Assembly (NCBI RefSeq): GCF_000242455.2 | Contig: NC_019892.1 | Coordinates: 6,644,744 to 6,708,743, forward strand | Source: Singulisphaera acidiphila DSM 18658 | Lineage (GTDB): Bacteria; Planctomycetota; Planctomycetia; Isosphaerales; Isosphaeraceae | Direction of reading: 5' to 3' | Length of the DNA stretch: 64,000 nucleotides | Part shown: positions 8,503-16,242 of the stretch, piece after piece | Layout of the letters: every line of letters starts with the position of its first letter | Numbering within the stretch: the stretch's first letter is position 1 | The notes under the pieces: model-generated | Database searches by the model: none | What the model was told of the DNA's origin: nothing | What the model saw: the letters and a program-made list of their open reading frames with translations, nothing else | Program-made: the position numbers and the translations under genes

Positions 8503-9138
8503 ATGTGCAAACCCAGTTCGGTGCATCCGTCCGTAAACGCTCCATTGAAGCGACTCATCGATCTGACAGCATCATGGCTCGGCTTGATCGTACTCGCGCC
8601 CCTATTCGTGTGTGTCTCGCTGGCAATCTACCTGAAGCTGGGTCGGCCTGTGCTGTTCCGCCAGACGCGGGCGGGATACCGGGCGAGGCCGTTCACGATC
8701 TACAAGTTCCGTACAATGGCAAATCTCCGCCATGCCGATTCCGAGTCGCTGTCCGATGCCGAGCCGATCATGGGGCTGGGCCGATTCCTACGCCAGACGA
8801 GCATTGACGAACTGCCCCAGCTATGGAATGTCATTCGAGGCGATCTGAGCTTGGTCGGTCCTCGGCCGCAGATCCTCCGCCACCTCACTCTCGATAATGC
8901 CGAACAGGCACACCGCCATGAGGTCCGGCCGGGGATGACCGGCTGGGCTCAAGTCAACGGAAGAAACGCCATCAGTTGGGAGGAAAAATTTCGCCGCGAC
9001 TCCTGGTATGTAGACCACTGGTCACACTGGCTTGATATGAAAATCATTATGCTGACAATAATTACGGTAATCCGGTGCGATGGGATTGAGGAGAAGAATT
9101 TGATGGCAGCGGTGCAAGAAGTTAATGACCAGCACTAA
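8503..9138 (+). CDS. Undecaprenyl-phosphate sugar phosphotransferase (monotopic phosphoglycosyl transferase)
   Basis: The 211-residue protein has the short, C-terminal-domain-only form of the bacterial sugar transferase family (PglC/WcaJ catalytic domain). It moves a sugar-1-phosphate onto undecaprenyl phosphate to start glycan assembly. It has one N-terminal reentrant hydrophobic segment (DLTASWLGLIVLAPLFVCVS) and the motifs FRQTRAGY, IYKFRTM, the catalytic DELPQLWNVIRGDLSLVGPR, RPGMTGWAQVNGRN, EEKFRRDSWYVDHWS and a C-terminal hydrophobic tail. GTG at 8500 and ATG at 8503 are both possible starts. The 3' third is AT-richer than flanking genes. It sits with a GT4 glycosyltransferase, a VanZ-like protein and two membrane-esterase fusions, consistent with surface polysaccharide synthesis. 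Confidence 0.93.
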   Translation: MCKPSSVHPSVNAPLKRLIDLTASWLGLIVLAPLFVCVSLAIYLKLGRPVLFRQTRAGYRARPFTIYKFRTMANLRHADSESLSDAEPIMGLGRFLRQTSIDELPQLWNVIRGDLSLVGPRPQILRHLTLDNAEQAHRHEVRPGMTGWAQVNGRNAISWEEKFRRDSWYVDHWSHWLDMKIIMLTIITVIRCDGIEEKNLMAAVQEVNDQH

Positions 9139-9595
9139 TTCCAGGGTAACGTCGATCGATGGCCACGTGTCGTGGCCTCCTTGTGCCAATGCTTTTCCAT
9201 CAAATAGAGAGTCCGACACGGACCGCCTGACAAATCTTCTGCCAGAATTCTGAGAAATCGGGGGCGGAGTTTGGAAAAAGGTGTTCGTTCGATCGACCCC
9301 CTCTTCGAATACTACTTCGCGTCGCTCTGCCAAAGATGGGGATTTACATGCGTGTTGGCCCTGTCACGGCTCAGGCATCCCGCCTGTCAGGCGACAGGTT
9401 CCTGGCATCAAGGATTCGGAAGGGATATCTGGAAATCTCCGGGGTGTGACCATATGGCCTGGAAGCTTGGCCTTGCAATCCCTTGTGAATCATAGAATCA
9501 GGATAATTAGATGGTCGTTGTGATTATTGAATGTTGTTGATTTGTTTTGTGTTTGGTCTGCTTTGTTTTCTGTCTATGTCAGGACTGATATCGCG
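9139..9595. other. Convergent intergenic region with a small hairpin
   Basis: About 457 bases separate the ends of two convergent genes. No plausible gene is visible. CCTGTC (9383-9388) and GACAGG (9393-9398) form a 6-bp hairpin with an aggc loop; without a T-run it is a weak terminator candidate. The stretch 9480-9595 is rich in T and AT. Confidence 0.4.
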
Positions 9596-11683
9596 TCAGG
9601 GCAGGCGCTGTCGCGACAACCAATCAAACAGTTCGGGCAGGACAAAAGCACGTTCCCCGGCATTGTGGTTGGTGTCCGAGAATTCGGTAAAGAGTGGACT
9701 GCCGCCCAGTTTTCTCAGTCTCTCGATCATTTCGCGGGGTTCTTGGACGGGGGAGCTCTTGTCATACCGATTGTGGAAACACCAGCAGGGTGTCTGCTTG
9801 AGCAGAGAAGCCTGGTTGGGGTCGCACGAACTTGCCACGGGGACGATCGCAGCCCAAACGTTGGGGTTCTGAGCGGCAAGGTCCCACGCCCCCGAACCAC
9901 CACTGGAGAGGCCAGTCAGTGAGATCCGCTTCGGGTCGACCCGGTATTGCTTCTGTACTGCGGCGAGCAGTTCCAGGGCTCTTCGGGCGTCGTCGCCATC
10001 AGCCTGCCAGGATCCACTGAGGCCTTGCGGGCAGAGGACGAGGAAGTCAATCGATTGATATTTGAGCGTGAAGGGCAGGCCGACCTCGGCGTACATCCGG
10101 TCCGTCGGCGAATTCCTGCGATCTCCCCAGCCGTGAAGGAACAGGAGCAAGGGAAAAGGGCGATCGCCGCGATAACTTTCCGGCACATAGAGAGCGTAGT
10201 CGACCTGGTCGCCTTCCGATTCGGTGAATGTGCGATAGAGGAGCCCGCGTTCCTCTGAACCACTGCCGACAGACGTCCTCGGCTCTGGGACGGCCAGTCC
10301 CAATTTTCTGCCCTGACGGACCAGGTCCTGCCGGAAGCGGGTTGTTCGGTTCGGAGAAAAAAAACGGTCGTGAGTCGACTTGACGCAATCCCCCAGACAC
10401 CAAACGGATAAACCAAACGCCAACCACCTTACGATTTGCCGTCTCGATGAGTAACACTGAGTGATCTTGCTCGTAATGATGATCGCAAACGGTGTCGCCA
10501 GGAGGGTTCCCGAGGCAGGGGGGAGTGCAGCGACCATGCGCGTGCTCATCGCCAGGAACGTTAACAAAGGGACCCACAGGGTCAGCGCTTCGGCCAAGGG
10601 GGGACTGCCGGGTTGTCGCCTTGCGGCAAGAATGAGGCAGCCGAAGAGGATTGCCTGGATGCTGAAAGGGAAGTCGCCGCCGACGGTCGAGGGCGATCGA
10701 CCGCCCACCTCCACCGGCCATTTGTCCTCACCGTCGATAAGAGGAGGCCTCGCCCACTCGTGCCATCTGCGGACAAGCCCTTTTACGTATTCGGCTGGCA
10801 GGGGCACGATGACCCGGCCGAGCCACGTGCCATGGAAACCGGCGGGCACACGGTTGGGGAAGCCAAATGTGCCGAGGGTCGAACCACTGTGATTGAAGCC
10901 ATAGCCCATATTGACGACCAAGAGGGCCAATCCGATGGACAAGACGCTGTGGAGGACTTGGTTGTGAAGCCTGAACGGCAGGGACCGGTAGTCCGCCCTC
11001 CTCGATTGAGATACGAAGCTCAAGAAGACAAAAATAACGAGCAGGGCCAGCGAGGTGAAGTCGGTGAGTAGGGCCACTCCCAGTAGCTGGCCAACCACGA
11101 GAGTTCTATTCCAGGTAGGGAGAAGGAGATAGCCGCGGAATGCGTAGACTGCTGCGAGACTGGCGACCGCCGAGGGCAGTTCGGGTGTCGCCAGTTGCTC
11201 GTAGCCAAGGACGATGGGGCAGAAAGACCATAAGGTCACTCCGAAGTACCCCGCCTTCTTGCCATAAAGCTGATCCGACCAGCGAAATATGATCAGGGCA
11301 CCAAGGAGCCACCATACGAAGCCGATCATCCTTGCCAGCAGCACGAGATTGAACGGTTTTGGGTTGAGGTGGGCGAACTCTCCTGCGCGACTCAATTCAC
11401 GCTCTCTCGCGTCCGCAATATCGTCAAATTGTCCTGTCTCTGGTGCTTCTTTCTTGGTTTTGACGTTCAGCGGCAGCAGTGGCAGCACTGCTATCATTCT
11501 TGCCAAAGGTGGGTTGTCATTCGCCAGTCCGAATTCTCCGTTGTGCCACTGAGCGACGCCTGCCGAAATACTGCGTGCCTCGTCGTTGGTTGCTAGCCGA
11601 TTTGTTCCTGATAAATAGATCAGCAACAAAATGTTTATTGTCGAAAATGTAAAAATAATAAGAGCATAGAATCTGAATTTCAT
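9596..11683 (-). CDS. GT-C-like polytopic membrane protein fused to a C-terminal esterase domain
   Basis: The 695-residue protein has an ArnT/PMT-like membrane half (residues 1-435, about ten hydrophobic segments). After the first helix comes TNDEARSISAG with acidic Asp34-Glu35, then DNPPLARMIAVLPLL, matching the DE...NPPL...P loop of planctomycete dolichyl-phosphate-mannose-transferase-like proteins. Residues 480-695 are an esterase domain: LLFLHGWGDRR, nucleophile Ser593 in GLSSGG, probable Asp641 in NRYDKSSP and His673 in TNHNAG. The C-terminal domain resembles that of the 7150-8310 protein (shared QYRVDxxR, GLSxGGxGxWxLA and CWCFH/TWGFH patterns). A polysaccharide-modifying role is an inference from context. 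The 5' end of the gene is AT-rich, which may reflect transfer. Confidence 0.8.
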   Translation of the reverse strand: MKFRFYALIIFTFSTINILLLIYLSGTNRLATNDEARSISAGVAQWHNGEFGLANDNPPLARMIAVLPLLPLNVKTKKEAPETGQFDDIADARERELSRAGEFAHLNPKPFNLVLLARMIGFVWWLLGALIIFRWSDQLYGKKAGYFGVTLWSFCPIVLGYEQLATPELPSAVASLAAVYAFRGYLLLPTWNRTLVVGQLLGVALLTDFTSLALLVIFVFLSFVSQSRRADYRSLPFRLHNQVLHSVLSIGLALLVVNMGYGFNHSGSTLGTFGFPNRVPAGFHGTWLGRVIVPLPAEYVKGLVRRWHEWARPPLIDGEDKWPVEVGGRSPSTVGGDFPFSIQAILFGCLILAARRQPGSPPLAEALTLWVPLLTFLAMSTRMVAALPPASGTLLATPFAIIITSKITQCYSSRRQIVRWLAFGLSVWCLGDCVKSTHDRFFSPNRTTRFRQDLVRQGRKLGLAVPEPRTSVGSGSEERGLLYRTFTESEGDQVDYALYVPESYRGDRPFPLLLFLHGWGDRRNSPTDRMYAEVGLPFTLKYQSIDFLVLCPQGLSGSWQADGDDARRALELLAAVQKQYRVDPKRISLTGLSSGGSGAWDLAAQNPNVWAAIVPVASSCDPNQASLLKQTPCWCFHNRYDKSSPVQEPREMIERLRKLGGSPLFTEFSDTNHNAGERAFVLPELFDWLSRQRLP

Positions 11684-11784
11684 TAGAATTTAATCCGTAT
11701 TGAGATTGGGAGTTTGGTCAGGACCGCCAGTGACCTTGTCGTGAATGCAGCGATCGTCCAGCGTTACCATCCCGGAATCTCTCC

Positions 11785-12300
11785 TCAGCCACGGATGTTT
11801 CTCACGGATCGACCACCTGAGAGTCTCTGCAAGGCGCGTAAAAGCAGATAACCTAACACTCCACCCGAAGTGTTCAGCAAGAGGTCATCAACGTCAGCCA
11901 TTCTCCGGCCTGAAATATACTGGATTGTCTCGATCTCGTAGCTTGCGAGTACAGAGAATAGAGCGACCTGCCAAGAGGAAGTTGTTCCCCGACGTGCCAG
12001 GGGCAAGAGAAACCCTGCTGGAAGAAATAGACCGATGTTGCCGAGGAGGTTGACAAGGATCGACCATCCTCCCGAACGGATATCCTGCGTGATTGTTCGG
12101 AAAGGGACCAAATTCGCCGGCTGAAATTTAGTATGCCTGAAAAACACAAGCGTTAGAAAAATAACAATTATGCCATAAATTATCATGAAAAATATTGCGA
12201 TCGATCGTCGTGATGATCCCGTTTGTGGGCAAGGATCGGTCTTTGTCGCGTTATGCATTATTTGTTGTTTGTTAATTTCGGAATTCTTGTGGGTTTTCAT
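11785..12300 (-). CDS. VanZ-like family membrane protein
   Basis: The protein (171 residues from the ATG at 12300) shows the VanZ domain: a first helix near FFMIIYGIIVIFLTLVFF, then NLVPFRTI, NLLGNIGLFLPAGFLLP and the signature IETIQYISGRRMADVDDLLL followed by NTSGGVLGYLL. VanZ-like proteins are small four-helix membrane proteins of unclear activity, often next to polysaccharide or teicoplanin-resistance genes. Starts at 12444 (48 extra residues that look non-coding) or 12258 are also possible; none has a clear ribosome-binding site. The gene and its flanks are clearly AT-richer than the rest of the window. It reads in the same direction as the GT-C/esterase gene, 101 bp upstream of it, so co-transcription is likely. 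Confidence 0.85.
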   Translation of the reverse strand: MKTHKNSEINKQQIMHNATKTDPCPQTGSSRRSIAIFFMIIYGIIVIFLTLVFFRHTKFQPANLVPFRTITQDIRSGGWSILVNLLGNIGLFLPAGFLLPLARRGTTSSWQVALFSVLASYEIETIQYISGRRMADVDDLLLNTSGGVLGYLLLRALQRLSGGRSVRNIRG

Positions 12301-12637
12301 GGGATTTTGGCTCGTGTTGATTCTGGGAAAAACAGGGAGATTGGAAAATTGTGCATTGAATGAAATGGATTTTAGGTGTCCTGGTCGATGCCATTGACTT
12401 GCACAAATTGACGAAGCACAATTGTCTTGGATGAAAACGACCATAGCAAACGATTTTCGGTATGCTTTGGGCTCGCCACCGAAGAATCGATCGCCCAGGA
12501 CGTTGTTAGGAATTGCCTTGTTTCGGCGGTTTGCCTCTTCGAAGATATTCCGAATCGACCGTCGACTGGCAGTAGCGAGGCAGGAACCGCGATCGCTCCA
12601 TTGAGGTTCCGCTCCTCTCGACCAAATCGAACCACCA
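12301..12637. other. AT-rich divergent intergenic region
   Basis: These 337 bases lie between the VanZ-like gene (minus strand) and the GT4 glycosyltransferase (plus strand). No gene is recognisable. It probably contains the divergent promoters of the polysaccharide cluster; I could not define them. Confidence 0.45.
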
Positions 12638-13864
12638 ATGCACCACGACCCATCGACGCTCCGCGTCGTTCATATCACCAACACGGCGATGTTCCTTAAT
12701 CACTTTCGGGGACAACCGGAATTCTTTCGTAAGCACGGGTTCGAGTTTGAAGCCGTCTCGCCGGCCGGCGACGACTTGGTCGAGTTCGGTAGACGAGAGG
12801 GGGTCCAGGTATACGCGGTGGGAATGACCAGGACGATTACGCCGCTACACGACCTGGCCACAGTCTACCAACTGTGGCGGCTGCTCAGGCGACTGCGGCC
12901 GACAATCGTCCACGCGCACACCCCGAAGGGAGGAATCGTCGGGATGACCGCCGCCTGGTTGAGTGGCGTGCCGGTGCGGATCTACCACCTTCACGGTTTG
13001 CCCCGCATGACTGCGGGCCGGGTCTACAAACGCCTCTTGCAGTGGAGCGGACAACTCACGGGAAGGCTGGCCCACCGGGTACTCTGCGTCAGTGACTCGG
13101 TACGCCGGGCCGCTCTCGACCAGCGACTTTTCCCGGCCGACAAGGCCCGGGTGCTCGCCCGTGGGTCGATTAACGGGCTCGACTCGGCCATCCGGTTTAA
13201 CCCGGCTCTCGTGGGCCGCGAGGCCGGTGCGAGGATGCGCGAGGCGCTCGGCATTCCGCTCAATGCCCGCGTCTTGGGCTATATCGGCCGGGTCGTCCTC
13301 GATAAAGGGGTGGTGGAGTTGGCGGTGGCCTGGCGGGACCTGCGACAAAGCTACCCGGATTTGCATCTCATCATCGCCGGGCCTTTCGAACCCGAGGACT
13401 CCATTCCGGGAGCGATCCAAGCCGAGCTAGCCGGTGACCCGAGGGTTCACCTGATCGCCGGTTGGGTGGATGACATTCCGCCCTACTACGCGGCGATGGA
13501 CCTTCTCACCCTACCGAGCTACCGAGAGGGACTCGGCTATGTCTTGCTGGAAGCTGCGGCAATGGGACTGCCCGTGGTTGCAACTGCGGTGACCGGCTGT
13601 GTCGACGCGGTCGAAGATGGCGTGACCGGGACACTTGTGCCTTCCCACGACGCACCTGCCCTGACCAAGGCGATAGTGGCTTACATGGACAACCCTCGAC
13701 TCTGTCAAGAGCATGGACGCGCGGGGCGAGAGCGGATCGTTCGTGAATTTGACCAGCAAGAAGCCTGGGAGGCGTTGCTCTGGGAATATCGAGAGCTCTT
13801 GGCTAACCAATTCGGGAGTGTTTCCGCCGAAGTCGCCCACGTAAAGCCACCCAGGGCATTTTGA
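12638..13864 (+). CDS. Glycosyltransferase family 4 protein
   Basis: The 408-residue protein has the GT-B fold. The N-terminal acceptor domain starts RVVHITNTAMFLNHFRGQ with PTIVHAHTPKGGIVGMTAAW and YHLHGLPRMT; the C-terminal nucleotide-sugar domain has GYIGRVVLDKGVVELAVAW and EGLGYVLLEAAAMGLPVVAT. The E-x7-E pair in EGLGYVLLE is the donor-binding signature of GT4 retaining transferases. The N-terminal domain resembles WcaI/PglA-type sugar transferases of capsule and O-glycan pathways. Donor and acceptor sugars cannot be predicted. Its nearest functional partner is probably the phosphoglycosyl transferase at 8503-9138, which would provide the lipid-linked first sugar. No strong Shine-Dalgarno precedes the ATG. 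Confidence 0.93.
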   Translation: MHHDPSTLRVVHITNTAMFLNHFRGQPEFFRKHGFEFEAVSPAGDDLVEFGRREGVQVYAVGMTRTITPLHDLATVYQLWRLLRRLRPTIVHAHTPKGGIVGMTAAWLSGVPVRIYHLHGLPRMTAGRVYKRLLQWSGQLTGRLAHRVLCVSDSVRRAALDQRLFPADKARVLARGSINGLDSAIRFNPALVGREAGARMREALGIPLNARVLGYIGRVVLDKGVVELAVAWRDLRQSYPDLHLIIAGPFEPEDSIPGAIQAELAGDPRVHLIAGWVDDIPPYYAAMDLLTLPSYREGLGYVLLEAAAMGLPVVATAVTGCVDAVEDGVTGTLVPSHDAPALTKAIVAYMDNPRLCQEHGRAGRERIVREFDQQEAWEALLWEYRELLANQFGSVSAEVAHVKPPRAF

Positions 13865-14389
13865 GTGGATGCATACCCGCTCCGCTTTTTTTTTTCTGAG
13901 CAAGATTGGGATCACTGAGTCTGGTGGTGGTTTGTGCCGAATTTTCGCTTGAATTGCATGAAAGAAACCAAATTTATGGATTGATTTCTCTTCATCCCCA
14001 ATGGAGTGCTCAAGGCCAGCTTGGGGTAACGCCCCGCTGGGGATGAATTCAACAAATATAGAGCGAGTCAGCGAGAGGGCATACTGGAGTGGGATTGAGC
14101 GTCTCTGCTTATTTTATTCGAATAATTTCGCATGCAGGGTCTGGTGAATGTTCGTTCTGAAATCAACTCAACGATCCGCCAAGTTCAAGCCTTGAGGTGA
14201 GCTTGACGCCCCGATGTCGCGTGCGATCCTCTTGTCTGTTTGCGTTCCCGGCGACTTGAGCACCCGTTCGATGTCGGTTACTGTGCAGTGGCTGGCCGGG
14301 TTGACTTCGGTTTGCTCGTGCATTGGCGACGTGGATTCCGTTTTTTTGAACCGTTCAGACCCGACTCAGCGAGCCGGTCATTCCCCGTT
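13865..14389. other. Intergenic region with a long structured inverted repeat
   Basis: About 525 bases between the GT4 gene and the MutS-like gene hold no recognisable coding sequence apart from a possible longer start of the MutS-like gene (TTG at 14240). It contains poly-T runs (around 13885 and 14340) and the nested inverted repeat described separately at 13991-14047. Confidence 0.5.
13991..14047. repeat. Nested inverted repeat able to form a branched hairpin
   Basis: TTCATCCCC (13991-13999) pairs perfectly with GGGGATGAA (14039-14047). Inside it are two smaller palindromes, CAAG-gccag-CTTG and GGGG-taacg-CCCC. The single-stranded form could fold into an outer 9-bp stem with two inner hairpins. 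It lies in an AT-rich non-coding gap downstream of the GT4 gene. There is no T-run after it, so a simple terminator is less likely; a mobile-element end or small structured RNA are alternatives. Confidence 0.6.
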
Positions 14390-16210
14390 GTGAGGCGTTT
14401 CGTGGAGGAAGTGGAGTCACCATCCCAGGAGGGAGTTCGTCTTGATTACACCCGTCGGCTCGAAGCTCGGCGCGCGACTCGATCGCGATTTACATTCCGA
14501 GAGCGCGTGATCACCGAGACGAGACTGCTCGTCTTTATCGCGGGGATCGTCCTGGCGGGGATCGCCTTTGGAGCGGGACGGATCGCCGGGGCCTGGGTCG
14601 CTCTCCCTGTTGTTTTGTTTCTGTTCCTGCTTCTCATCCATGCTCGTCTCGCTCAACTGAGCCACCGAGCGGGCAGGGCGGTCGAATTTTACGAGAAGGG
14701 GATCGCGCGGGTTGAGAATCTGTGGGCGGGCAAGGGGGAGCCGGGGAATCGGTTCCTCGATCCGGAACATCCCTACGCCGCGGACCTGGATCTGTTCGGT
14801 GTCGGCTCGATGTTCGAGCGTCTCTGCACGGCTCGGACCCGCTCGGGGGAAGATACGCTGGCCGCCTGGCTGCTGGCTCCCGCGCCGCCTGTGGTCGTGC
14901 TTGAACGTCAGGCGGCGGTCGCCGAACTGCGAGCCCAGGTCGATCTCCGTGAGGATATCGAATTGCTTGGAGCTGACGTCCGTGCCGGGATCGACCCGGA
15001 GGCGCTGGCTGCCTGGGGGAAGACTCCTCGAGTCTTCTCGGGACGACTGCTCCCGATCGCCGCCGGTTTCCTCTCGGCAACCACGGTGGCCGCTCTGATC
15101 GCCTGGGAACTCATCAATCTTGGTCCGGTCCCCTTCTTTGTGCTCGTGATCCTGGAACTGCTATTTGCGTGGAAGATGTCGGGATCGGTGCATCGCGTGC
15201 TCGCTCCTCTCGATCGGCGAGCGCAGGAGTTGGTGCTGCTCTCACATCTTTTGGAACGACTTGAGCGGGAGACTTTCCAGGCGCAAGCGCTTCGGCGGCT
15301 CCAGGCGCAACTCCAGCGCGACGGTGTGCCCGCGTCTCGCCAAATCGCGAGGCTGGCTCGGCTCCTACAACTCCTCGACGCCCAGAAGAATCAACTCTTC
15401 CTGCCGTTCGCGGCGATTGCCCTCTGGTCGTTACAACTGGCGATCCGGATCGACTCCTGGCGAGCCAAGTCGGGCCCTGCCATCGCGGGCTGGCTCGCGG
15501 CGGTGGGCGAGTTCGAGGCCTTGTGCGCTCTTGCGGCCTATGCCTGGGAGAATCCGACCGACGTCTTCCCAACGATCCTGACGGAGGGCGCCCGCTTCGA
15601 GGCGCTCGACCTGGGGCATCCCCTACTTTCCGAGAAGGTCCTCGTGCGCAATGACGTTGCCCTCGGGGGGGATTTGCAGGTGCTCGTGGTGAGTGGGTCG
15701 AACATGTCGGGCAAGAGCACCTTGCTCCGTTCGGTCGGGATCAACACGGTCCTTGCACTGGCCGGGTCACCGGTTTGCGCACGCAAGCTGACGCTTTCGC
15801 CATTGGCGATCGGCGCCACGCTTCGGGTGCAGGATTCACTCCAGGCGGGTCGGTCCCGGTTCTACGCCGAGATCACTCGGTTACGGCAGTTGGTCGACCT
15901 CTCGCGCGGGTCGATTCCCTTGCTCTTCCTGATCGATGAGATTCTGAACGGCACGAACTCGCACGATCGAAGCGTCGGCGGCGAATCGGTGATTCGAGGC
16001 TTGATTGGTCGCGGGGCTATTGGGCTGGTCACGACGCACGACTTGGCCCTGGCCGAGATTGCCGATCGGCTGGGAACGATCGCGAAAAACGTCCACTTCG
16101 TGGATCACTTCGAAAACGGAACGCTGCACTTCGACTACCTGATGCGTCCGGGGGTGGTCCGCAAGAGCAATGCGCTGGCACTGATGCGCGCGGTCGGTCT
16201 GGACGTCTGA
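14390..16210 (+). CDS. Membrane-anchored MutS-family ATPase
   Basis: The C-terminal third has the MutS ATPase signatures: Walker A in VVSGSNMSGKSTLLRSVG (about residues 434-451), the RFYAEITRLRQLV segment, Walker B in LLFLIDEILNGTNSHDR and VTTHDLALAEIADRL. Upstream are two pairs of hydrophobic helices, near residues 43-85 (RLLVFIAGIVLAGIAFGAG) and 220-262 (FFVLVILELLFAW). The protein lacks the mismatch-recognition domains, so it belongs to the MutS-related membrane family rather than MutS1 and is not expected to do classical mismatch repair. The true start is uncertain: GTG at 14390, 14402 and 14411 are in frame, and the open frame extends to TTG at 14240 through unconvincing sequence. Its physiological role is unknown to me. 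Confidence 0.85.
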   Translation: MRRFVEEVESPSQEGVRLDYTRRLEARRATRSRFTFRERVITETRLLVFIAGIVLAGIAFGAGRIAGAWVALPVVLFLFLLLIHARLAQLSHRAGRAVEFYEKGIARVENLWAGKGEPGNRFLDPEHPYAADLDLFGVGSMFERLCTARTRSGEDTLAAWLLAPAPPVVVLERQAAVAELRAQVDLREDIELLGADVRAGIDPEALAAWGKTPRVFSGRLLPIAAGFLSATTVAALIAWELINLGPVPFFVLVILELLFAWKMSGSVHRVLAPLDRRAQELVLLSHLLERLERETFQAQALRRLQAQLQRDGVPASRQIARLARLLQLLDAQKNQLFLPFAAIALWSLQLAIRIDSWRAKSGPAIAGWLAAVGEFEALCALAAYAWENPTDVFPTILTEGARFEALDLGHPLLSEKVLVRNDVALGGDLQVLVVSGSNMSGKSTLLRSVGINTVLALAGSPVCARKLTLSPLAIGATLRVQDSLQAGRSRFYAEITRLRQLVDLSRGSIPLLFLIDEILNGTNSHDRSVGGESVIRGLIGRGAIGLVTTHDLALAEIADRLGTIAKNVHFVDHFENGTLHFDYLMRPGVVRKSNALALMRAVGLDV

Positions 16211-16242
16211 GTTCGTCGAAATCAACGAGAGGATCGAGAAGA

